A program made the translations under genes and the position numbers. From contig JAHBXC010000002.1 in assembly GCA_019636675.1 (NCBI GenBank), forward strand, positions 496,001 through 560,000: 64,000 nt of DNA, written 5' to 3'. The stretch is from Phycisphaeraceae bacterium (GTDB taxonomy: Bacteria; Planctomycetota; Phycisphaerae; Phycisphaerales; UBA1924). A model generated the notes under the pieces. The model did no database searches, had not been told where the DNA came from, and saw only the letters and a list, made by a program, of their open reading frames with translations. Positions 57,474 to 64,000 of this stretch are shown piece by piece (the first letter of the stretch is position 1; every line of letters starts with the position of its first letter).

Positions 57474-58162
57474 CCGATTCGTACGAGGTGATCGATGCGG
57501 GGTCATCACAAGCCACTTGGCTCGCGGGATTATGTTGGATCACGACAACCGAGGACTCGGTTGCCTGGGGCCCTCCCGCTCGCCCGTGGCGGGCGCTGGC
57601 AATCACCGCCGTCGGGCCGCTCGCGTTTCTGAGCCTTCTGGCGATAGGTGTTGGATGGTTTGCGAAGAGCACCGGCGCCTTCGATGTCATGCATGTGGTG
57701 GCTACCGCTATCGTGGTCATCATTTTCTGTTTTTTTATCGCGGTGATCCGTGCCGTTGTGGCAAGAAACGCACCGGTGATTGTGTGGGCGTCTCGAACCA
57801 AGCCCGAGATCCGAGTTCACGGTCAGGAGTATCTCGGAATGATTCGAGATGCATCCGCATTCATTTCGGTGACTTACTGGATTGAAGGGGGAGCCCAGAA
57901 GATTAGGCGTCAGCCAATTCTGCTTCGACTCTCGCTGGAACACTTTGATAATGGTGTGCCTCTGTACATCGTACTTGTTGACAATGCGTGGCCTGGTGCG
58001 GCTCGAAAGCTGGCGCGCGAAATCGGTGTCGGCTACATGTCGGTGCGTGTAGGCCCGGCGCCGTCGCAGCGAGAAGCGATTCGTCGTGCAATTGAAAGGG
58101 TAGAGGCGAGATTCGGGGCTCTGGCGGGACCCTCGATACTGGCAACGCAAGCAAGCGAGTGA
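57470..58162 (+). CDS. Membrane-anchored protein of unknown function
   Basis: The 230-residue product has two membrane helices (about residues 45-67 and 73-98) followed by a soluble domain of alternating strands and helices (VPLYIVLVDNAWPGAARKLA, GVGYMSVRVG). It could be a nuclease- or nucleotide-binding-like fold, but no catalytic motif is clear. Translation is coupled to the gene before. Confidence 0.55.
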   Translation: MTDSYEVIDAGSSQATWLAGLCWITTTEDSVAWGPPARPWRALAITAVGPLAFLSLLAIGVGWFAKSTGAFDVMHVVATAIVVIIFCFFIAVIRAVVARNAPVIVWASRTKPEIRVHGQEYLGMIRDASAFISVTYWIEGGAQKIRRQPILLRLSLEHFDNGVPLYIVLVDNAWPGAARKLAREIGVGYMSVRVGPAPSQREAIRRAIERVEARFGALAGPSILATQASE

Positions 58163-58163
58163 C

Positions 58164-58568
58164 ATGCAGATCAAGAATCTGACAATCCTGATCAGAGAAG
58201 ATGCGATCCCTGCAGGGATGACTGTGGTATTCGCCAGCGTAGTCGGCCTTGCCCTCGCATCCCATATCATGCATGGCGGCAATGCGTTGGTCGCATTCGG
58301 AGTGGTGACCGGCTCATTGCTGGGCGCTGTGGCATGGGGATTTCTGCTCTACGCCACGGCGGTTTCTCGCGAATGCAAGAAGCGCGGGGGTGTTGCGGTC
58401 CGGATTCCGTTGGTGTCTGGGAGAGCCGGCAAGACGCGGATGCTGAGGTGTTCGGATTGCGGGCATTTGCAAAGATCGCCGGTTCAGCCAGCCGGCCGCT
58501 CCGCTGATCCGCACGCCAGGCGGACGACGATGGGTACCTTGTGGGATGCCAGCCGTCGGGATGAATGA
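58164..58568 (+). CDS. Small membrane protein, cassette third gene
   Basis: The 134-residue product has two membrane helices (about residues 17-37 and 42-67) and a cytoplasmic tail with a CSDCGH motif (about residues 95-100) that may bind metal. It follows the preceding stop by one base, so it belongs to the same operon. Family not recognised; the tail beyond residue 105 is low-complexity. Confidence 0.5.
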   Translation: MQIKNLTILIREDAIPAGMTVVFASVVGLALASHIMHGGNALVAFGVVTGSLLGAVAWGFLLYATAVSRECKKRGGVAVRIPLVSGRAGKTRMLRCSDCGHLQRSPVQPAGRSADPHARRTTMGTLWDASRRDE

Positions 58569-58713
58569 GATGTCGATGAGTTGGATCGAAGACGGTTGAT
58601 GCGGCGCGGACCCGAGTATGCCCAAGCCCGAGGGACGCCCCGACCGCAAGTCCGACCGGCCGCCGGCGCATTGACTGGGGCCCCCCGCGGGCGGATGCTT
58701 CGCCGGAGCAACC

Positions 58714-59073
58714 ATGACCACCTTTGAACACCAGTTCGTGGGGCCCGACCGGAACATTCTGGTCATCCGGCTCCCGGAGCGTCTGAACCACATCACGGCG
58801 GAGGCCCTGACCGAGGAGGCCCGGCGGCGGCTGCCCAACCGGGAGGACGCCGGCCTGATTCTCGACTGCACGGAGGTGGAGCTGATCACTTCGATCGGGA
58901 TCGCGTCGCTTTTGCAGGTTTCGGAGCACTGCCGCGACCACCGGGCGCCGCTGGTGCTGGCGAACCTGTCGGAGGCGCTGCGCACGATGCTGGAGATGCT
59001 GAAACTGGCGGGCCGGTTCAAGGCGACGGACCATGTCGACGAGGCGGTCGTGATGATCGAGGGGATGCTCTGA
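58714..59073 (+). CDS. STAS domain (anti-sigma factor antagonist-like) protein
   Basis: The 119-residue protein is a single STAS domain: ILVIRLPERLNHITAEALTE, then LILDCTEVELITSIGIASLL, where the Ser of the usual DSSG switch is kept as TSIG. Such proteins relieve sigma-factor inhibition or serve other phospho-relays. GGAG lies before the ATG. It is convergent with fliM; a link to motility or stress is possible but not shown. Confidence 0.88.
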   Translation: MTTFEHQFVGPDRNILVIRLPERLNHITAEALTEEARRRLPNREDAGLILDCTEVELITSIGIASLLQVSEHCRDHRAPLVLANLSEALRTMLEMLKLAGRFKATDHVDEAVVMIEGML

Positions 59074-59091
59074 GGCCTAACCGAGATCTGG

Positions 59092-60114
59092 TCAGAGCCG
59101 GTCGTCGGGCGTGACGGCGCGGATGACCTTCACGGCGCGCTCGCCCTTGAACTGCCCGATGTTCACGAGGAACTTGGGCTGCTTCTCAATGGAGAGCACG
59201 GCGGGCAACGACGCGGGCTTTTCGGTGACGATGATGTCGCCCACGGAGAGCCCGAGCAGGTCGCGCAGGGTGATGGTCGTCTCGGCGAGGACGCCGGTGA
59301 TCTCGAGGCCGGCGTGGGAGAGCTGGCCGGAGATGCGCTTGGCGTACTGCCGGTTGGTGGCCGCCGAGCCCATGTTGAACCAACTCTGCTTGCTGAGTTC
59401 GCCCATGAGTGGCTCGATGACGTTGTAGGGGATGCACAGGTTCATCGTGCCGGCGCGGTTGGTCATCTTGAGTTCGAAGCCGACGACGACGACGACCTCG
59501 TTGGGCGGGACGATCTGCACGAGTTGCGGGTTGCTCTCGCTCTCGCCCAGTCGGAACTGGAGGGCCTTGATGCTCGCCCACGATTCGTCGAGCGCTGAGA
59601 TGGCGCGGCTGAGGATGCGCTGCACCAGGCGTTCCTCGATCGCGGTCATGGCGCGCTGCGGGATGAAGAGTTCCTGGTTCGAGCCGCCCAGCAGACGGTC
59701 GATGATGGGGTAGATGATGAGGGGGCTGATCTCGAGGCACATCGCGCCGTCGAGGGGGGAGGCGTAGAGCAGGTTGAACGAGGTGGGGTTGGGCAGGCCC
59801 GAGATGAACTCGCCGTAGGTCATCTGCTCGCAGGACGCGACCTTGACCTCGACGATGGTGCGCAGGAAGCCGGAGAGTTGCGCGCCGAAGTTGCGTCCGA
59901 ACGCCTCGTGGAGGGTCTGGAGCGCGCGCATCTGGTCCTTGCCGACGCGCTCGGGGCGTTTGAAGTCGTAGGGGCGGACCTCCAGTTTCTCGAGGTCGCG
60001 GATGGGGCGGCGCGAGAAGATCTGGATGGTCTGCTGCATCTCCTCGACCTCCCCGGTCTCGACGGCGGCGAGGAGCGCATCGATCTCGGATTGGGCGAGG
60101 ACGTCGGTGGTCAT
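59092..60114 (-). CDS. fliM: Flagellar motor switch protein FliM
   Basis: The 340-residue FliM has the N-terminal CheY-P binding motif LAQSEIDALL, the middle CheC-like domain (YDFKRPERVGKDQMRALQTL, NPTSFNLLYASPLDGAMCLE) and the C-terminal SpoA domain (LRDLLGLSVGDIIVTEKPAS). It forms the switch complex of the flagellar motor with FliG and FliN. No other flagellar gene lies in the window. Start at 60114 fits the conserved N-terminus. Confidence 0.95.
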   Translation of the reverse strand: MTTDVLAQSEIDALLAAVETGEVEEMQQTIQIFSRRPIRDLEKLEVRPYDFKRPERVGKDQMRALQTLHEAFGRNFGAQLSGFLRTIVEVKVASCEQMTYGEFISGLPNPTSFNLLYASPLDGAMCLEISPLIIYPIIDRLLGGSNQELFIPQRAMTAIEERLVQRILSRAISALDESWASIKALQFRLGESESNPQLVQIVPPNEVVVVVGFELKMTNRAGTMNLCIPYNVIEPLMGELSKQSWFNMGSAATNRQYAKRISGQLSHAGLEITGVLAETTITLRDLLGLSVGDIIVTEKPASLPAVLSIEKQPKFLVNIGQFKGERAVKVIRAVTPDDRL

Positions 60115-60294
60115 GGGTCGGCGCGGCAGGGGCGCAGGATCAGCGCGTACACACAGGTATCGGGCGTGGGGCGATCGGCGCTTGAGCCCCTGTTGGCCCG
60201 GGCGAGGGAACATTCCGGGCGTCCGGGGCACTTATTGTTGCGACGGCAGGGCGCGCCTCGGACGCCCGGCCCAACGACAGGGACCACCGACCCC

Positions 60295-62352
60295 ATGCGA
60301 AGCATCGCCCGCCCGTTCTCGATCATGTTCTTCCTCGTCGCGTTGCTGCTTTCTCCCCTGTCGATGGGGCAGGGCAGGGGCGGGGCGTTCGGGGACGACC
60401 CCTTCGGCGCGCTGGGAGGCGTCGAGCCGGGTCAGGAGGTGGTGGTCCGCGCTGAGATCTCGAAGCGCCGCGTGGCCGCGGGGGATCAACTCATTGCCGC
60501 CGTCGTCCTGCAGCACGCGCCGTCGTGGCACACCTGGCCCAACAAGCCGGTGCTGCCCGAGGCGCTGAAGGGCTTCCCGGCGACGGCGACGCAGGTGCGC
60601 GTGCGCGACCTGCCCGACGGCGTGCGTGTTGGGCCCCTGCAGTGGCCCGCGACCTCTCCCGAGGTGGTGAATTACACGGGCGAGGACCTCGAGATCCAGT
60701 TCTACAAGGGCGAGGCGGTGATCTTCGTGCCGCTGCTGGTCGACGCCGACGCGTCGATCGGCGAGCGCCGGATCGTGTTTGAGGCCTTCTTTCAGGCGTG
60801 CGACGACAGGGTGTGCCTGCCGCCCACGACCGTCGCGGTGACGCTGTCGTTCAGCGTGGTGGCGCTGGAGGAGCGCGAGGGAGACGCCGCGTCGGCGCTG
60901 TTCGCGCCGTTCGACCCGCGGGTCTTCGCCGACGCCGGCGCGTGGGGGCGCGAGCCGGTCGCGAGCGCGGAAACCGGCGACATCGAGGCGGCGCCCGGAC
61001 GCTCGTTTTTCGGCATCCCGATGCCCAGCGCCGACAGCCCCGGGGGCATCGCGGTCATCGTGCTGCTGGCGGCGCTCGGCGGGTTGATCCTGAACCTCAC
61101 GCCCTGCGTGCTGCCGGTCATCCCGATCAAGGTGATGACCATCAGCCAGCACGGCAAGACGCCCGGCAAGAGTTTCTTCCTCGGGCTGTGGATGGCGATC
61201 GGCGTCGTCGCGTTCTGGGTGGGCATCGGCCTGCTCGCGGTGAGCGTGACGAGTTTCGCGGATCCGAGCCGTCTCTTCGGCATTTGGTGGGTGACGCTGG
61301 GCATCGGGCTGATCATCGCGGCGATGGGCTTCGGCATCATGGGCGCGTTCCAGATCAATCTGCCCCAGAGCGTGTACGCGGTGAACCCCAAGGCGGACAG
61401 CGCGTGGGGCTCGTTCGTGTTCGGGGTGATGACCGGCGTGCTGGGCCTGCCCTGCTTCGGGTTCGTGGCGGGCGCGCTGCTGGCGGGCGTGGCGACGCAG
61501 CCGGCGCTGGTGTCGCTGGCGATCTTCGCCGGCATCGGCGCGGGGATGGCGGCGCCCTACCTCATCCTGTCGATGAACCCGAAGTGGCTGAGCAAGGTGC
61601 CGCGCACCGGACCCGCGAGCGAACTGGTCAAGCAGGTGATGGGCCTGCTGATGATCGCGGCGGCGGCGTACTTCGTCGGGTCCGGCCTGATCGCGCTCGT
61701 GAACGAGCGGCCCTATCTGGGCAAGCAGCTCCACTGGTGGGCGATCGCGATCTTCGCGAGCGCCGCCGGGGTGTGGCTGATCGTGCGCACGATCCAGATC
61801 ACGAAGAAGCCGGCGCGCCGTCTGGTTTTCGGCGCGATCGGGCTGGCGCTGGGCGGGCTGGCGACGCTGGTGGCGCTGGATTTCACGGCGAACGCGCGCG
61901 AGCGGTATGAGATCGACGCTGCGGCCAGGGCGGCGGCGGAGGGGACCGGCGAGATCGTCACCGGGACGTGGATCAGCTTCTCCGAGCCGATGCTCCAGCG
62001 GGCGCTCGACGAGGGGTATGTCGTCGTGCTCGACTTCACCGCCGAGTGGTGCCTGAACTGCAAGGCGCTCAAGGCGGCGGTGCTCGATCGCGACCCGGTG
62101 CGCTCGGCGCTGCGCGAGAAGGGCGTGGTCACGATGACGGTCGACCTGACCAGCACCTCGGCGCCCGGGTGGGACAAACTGCGATCGCTGGGGCAGACGG
62201 GCATCCCGACGCTGGCGGTCTACGGGCCGGGGCTGGAGAACGGGCCGGTGATCTCGAACGTGTACACCTCGCAGCAGGTGCTGGGGTGGCTGGCGAGGGC
62301 CCGCGGCGAGACCCCCGGCGAAACCCCCGAGGGCGTCGCGAAGGCGGAATGA
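60295..62352 (+). CDS. dsbD: Thiol:disulfide interchange protein DsbD-like
   Basis: The 685-residue protein has a signal peptide, an N-terminal DsbD-alpha-like domain (about 40-200), a CcdA-like membrane domain with eight helices (NLTPCVLPVIPIKVM and GLPCFGFVAGALL, the redox Cys pair) and a C-terminal thioredoxin domain with AEWCLNCKALK. It passes electrons from cytoplasmic thioredoxin to periplasmic proteins. It is divergent from fliM. Confidence 0.93.
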   Translation: MRSIARPFSIMFFLVALLLSPLSMGQGRGGAFGDDPFGALGGVEPGQEVVVRAEISKRRVAAGDQLIAAVVLQHAPSWHTWPNKPVLPEALKGFPATATQVRVRDLPDGVRVGPLQWPATSPEVVNYTGEDLEIQFYKGEAVIFVPLLVDADASIGERRIVFEAFFQACDDRVCLPPTTVAVTLSFSVVALEEREGDAASALFAPFDPRVFADAGAWGREPVASAETGDIEAAPGRSFFGIPMPSADSPGGIAVIVLLAALGGLILNLTPCVLPVIPIKVMTISQHGKTPGKSFFLGLWMAIGVVAFWVGIGLLAVSVTSFADPSRLFGIWWVTLGIGLIIAAMGFGIMGAFQINLPQSVYAVNPKADSAWGSFVFGVMTGVLGLPCFGFVAGALLAGVATQPALVSLAIFAGIGAGMAAPYLILSMNPKWLSKVPRTGPASELVKQVMGLLMIAAAAYFVGSGLIALVNERPYLGKQLHWWAIAIFASAAGVWLIVRTIQITKKPARRLVFGAIGLALGGLATLVALDFTANARERYEIDAAARAAAEGTGEIVTGTWISFSEPMLQRALDEGYVVVLDFTAEWCLNCKALKAAVLDRDPVRSALREKGVVTMTVDLTSTSAPGWDKLRSLGQTGIPTLAVYGPGLENGPVISNVYTSQQVLGWLARARGETPGETPEGVAKAE

Positions 62353-62376
62353 GTCTCCGGCGGTGGGTCAAACGCC

Positions 62377-62404
62377 TTGCCGGGCCGGGGAGGGGGCCTA
62401 CACT
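62377..62404 (+). promoter_or_regulatory. Candidate rpsP promoter
   Basis: TTGCCG and TACACT are spaced 16 bases, about 95 bases before rpsP, right after the dsbD stop. Confidence 0.45.
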
Positions 62405-62499
62405 CCGCGGCTTCGTCGGGCCTGTCGGGCCCCGGCGCTGTGCCTTCGGGCGCGTTGACAGCACTTTCTCACCCCGTCCCGACCAGGGAGTTCGCTCGC

Positions 62500-62850
62500 A
62501 TGGTTCGCATCCGTCTCAGCCGTCTCGGTCGTCACAAGCGTCCCTTCTACCGCATCCACGCGGTTGATCAGCGCAAGCAGCGCGACGGGGCGTTCATCGA
62601 GAACCTCGGCTGGTACAACCCCATCGAGCAGGACCCCGAGAAGCGCCTGAGCGTCAAGGGCGACCGCGTTCAGTACTGGCTGAGCATGGGCGCCACGGCG
62701 TCGGACACCTGCAACGACCTGTTCGCGAAGCTCAACCTGATCGACGCCGACGCGTGGAAGGCCGAGCGCCAGAAGCGCATCAAGCGCAAGGTCGAGAAGA
62801 TGCAGGCCGACGCCGCGAAGGCGGCCGAGGGCGAGAAGGCCGCGGGCTGA
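62500..62850 (+). CDS. rpsP: 30S ribosomal protein S16
   Basis: The 116-residue S16 has MVRIRLSRLGRHKRPFYRI and GAFIENLGWYNP, then a Lys/Ala-rich helical tail longer than in E. coli (82 residues). GACCAGGGAG lies upstream of the ATG. It starts the rpsP-trmD-rplS operon; rimM, usually second, is missing. Confidence 0.97.
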   Translation: MVRIRLSRLGRHKRPFYRIHAVDQRKQRDGAFIENLGWYNPIEQDPEKRLSVKGDRVQYWLSMGATASDTCNDLFAKLNLIDADAWKAERQKRIKRKVEKMQADAAKAAEGEKAAG

Positions 62851-62883
62851 TCCCGGCGCTTCGGCGCGGGATCGGAGACGCCC

Positions 62884-63627
62884 ATGGCCGCGCTCCGCAT
62901 CGATATTCTCACGCTCTTTCCCGAGGTTTTCGAGCCGGTTCTCGGCGCGAGCATCACGGGTCGCGCGCGCGCCGCCGGCGTGGTGGAGTGGCGCGCCACC
63001 AACATCCGCGATTTCGCGGACAACAAGCACAAGAAGGTCGACGACCGGCCCTTCGGGGGCGGGCCGGGCATGGTGATGATGTGCCAGCCACTCTTCGACG
63101 CCGTGCGCGCCGTCGAGGCCGAGGACCCCCGTCCCGCGACGCGCATCCTGCTCACCCCGCAGGGCGCGCCCCTGACGCAGGCGCTGGTCGAGGAGCTTGC
63201 GAGGCGTGAGCGGCTGTTGCTGATCGCGGGCCACTACGAGGGCATCGACGAGCGCGTGATCGAGGAGCTGGCGCCGCTGGAGGTGAGCGTGGGCGACTTT
63301 GTGCTGAGCGGGGGCGAGATCCCTGCGCTGGCGCTGATCGACGCGGTGGTCCGCCTGCTGCCCGGCGCGCTGGGGCACGACCAGTCGGCGGCGGAGGACT
63401 CGTTCATGCCCACCGGCCCGGGTGGCCAGCGCCTGCTCGACTGCCCCCATTACACCCGCCCGCGCGAGTGGAACGGGCGGGCGGTCCCGGAGGTCCTGAT
63501 GTCGGGGGACCACGGGAAGGTCGACCGCTGGCGCCTGGAGCAGAAGCTCGAGCGGACGCGTTCGCGGCGTCCGGACCTCCTCGAGGAGCCCTCCAAACCG
63601 GCTCCCGGGGCTGGACAAGGCCCCTGA
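62884..63627 (+). CDS. trmD: tRNA (guanine37-N1)-methyltransferase
   Basis: The 247-residue TrmD methylates G37 of tRNAs. The trefoil-knot SAM site is visible: DDRPFGGGPGMVMM, LLLIAGHYEGIDERVIEE and VGDFVLSGGEIPALALIDAV. It lies 33 bases after rpsP. The C-terminus is extended by a Pro-rich tail. Start by conserved IDILTLFPEVFEP. Confidence 0.96.
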   Translation: MAALRIDILTLFPEVFEPVLGASITGRARAAGVVEWRATNIRDFADNKHKKVDDRPFGGGPGMVMMCQPLFDAVRAVEAEDPRPATRILLTPQGAPLTQALVEELARRERLLLIAGHYEGIDERVIEELAPLEVSVGDFVLSGGEIPALALIDAVVRLLPGALGHDQSAAEDSFMPTGPGGQRLLDCPHYTRPREWNGRAVPEVLMSGDHGKVDRWRLEQKLERTRSRRPDLLEEPSKPAPGAGQGP

Positions 63628-63661
63628 GGGGGCAACAATCACCGCTCCGCGGGACTCCGTG

Positions 63662-63683
63662 GGCAAGGGCGCCTACCCTTGCC
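63662..63683 (+). promoter_or_regulatory. Hairpin before rplS
   Basis: GGCAAGGG and CCCTTGCC form a perfect 8-bp stem with a 6-base loop about 75 bases before rplS. It may be an RNA element (attenuator or leader) rather than a terminator, as no T-tract follows. Confidence 0.4.
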
Positions 63684-63754
63684 GCTTGACCGAACTTTCG
63701 CATCGACCCGCCCCGGCGTGAGCCGCGGCGTTGTTTCCCTTGGACGCCGACCCC

Positions 63755-64000
63755 ATGAGCAACCAGCAGGCCCTTCTCGAGAGCGTTGTCGCCGATCAGC
63801 TGAAGAACGATGTTCCTCGCATGGACATCGGCGACACGATCAACGTGCACTGCCGCATCGTGGAAGGCGACAAGGAGCGCACCCAGATCTTCCAGGGCGT
63901 GCTGATCGCGCGGAACGGTCGCGGCATCAACGAGACGATCACCGTCCGTCGCATCGTCAACGACCAGGGCGTCGAGCGCGTGTTCCCGCTGAACACCCCG
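63755..64000 (+). CDS. rplS: 50S ribosomal protein L19 (partial)
   Basis: The visible 82 residues include MDIGDTINVHCRIVEGDKER, IQ-like FQGVLIARNGRGINETITVR and VERVFPLNTP, the L19 pattern. The gene runs past the right edge of the window. It sits in its normal place after trmD. Confidence 0.95.
   Translation, partial: MSNQQALLESVVADQLKNDVPRMDIGDTINVHCRIVEGDKERTQIFQGVLIARNGRGINETITVRRIVNDQGVERVFPLNTP

Overview
The window is GC-rich bacterial chromosome, most likely from a planctomycete of the Phycisphaerae type (an inference from overall gene content, not a computed placement). Supporting signs are a bacterial rplK-rplA-rplJ-rplL-rpoB-rpoC cluster without nusG/secE beside it, a nusA-infB-rbfA operon, a flagellar FliM next to a STAS protein, and exported proteins with a PEP-CTERM-like tail and a dockerin-like tail.

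Bases 1 to about 9493 are a mobile island integrated at the 3' end of the tmRNA gene. The tyrosine integrase at 8203-9555 ends inside the tmRNA, so the attachment site lies in this overlap; the far attachment site is not in the window. The island also holds a second integrase module (integrase, overlapping HTH excisionase-like ORF, small XRE repressor), a decayed copy of an integrase 3' end, a RhuM-family gene carrying a striking palindrome, a divergent HTH/ImmA protease pair, and a lower-GC cargo zone (about 5.1-7.4 kb) with an unrecognised two-gene cassette (a 346-residue soluble protein and a three-helix membrane protein) plus two divergent orphan genes.

From 9.5 to 24.4 kb are tmRNA, an azoreductase-like gene with no usual start codon, ispD, ilvE, a short pheT lacking the EMAP tRNA-binding domain, and assorted envelope and hydrolase genes. 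The spaces between them hold heptanucleotide repeats, REP-like hairpins and a (TC)22 tract. The ribosomal and RNA polymerase cluster fills 24.8-35.7 kb, with structured spacers and a clear terminator after rpoC. From 35.8 to 44.3 kb are an unknown 475-residue protein, an isocitrate dehydrogenase with NAD-type cofactor residues, a cation/proton antiporter, a lower-GC HTH-ImmA/DUF4411 pair that looks like a toxin-antitoxin module, a thioredoxin and a lone CoA-transferase A subunit. From 44.3 to 56.5 kb, after a divergent VOC gene, a minus-strand operon runs nusA-infB-DUF503-rbfA-HhH-TPR-yebC-yihY. The right end carries three small unknown genes of lower GC, STAS, fliM, dsbD and the start of rpsP-trmD-rplS (rimM absent; rplS cut by the window edge).

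A recurring feature of the core genes is a -10-like hexamer only 5-6 bases before the start codon, which predicts widespread leaderless mRNAs. The island genes more often carry Shine-Dalgarno sequences.
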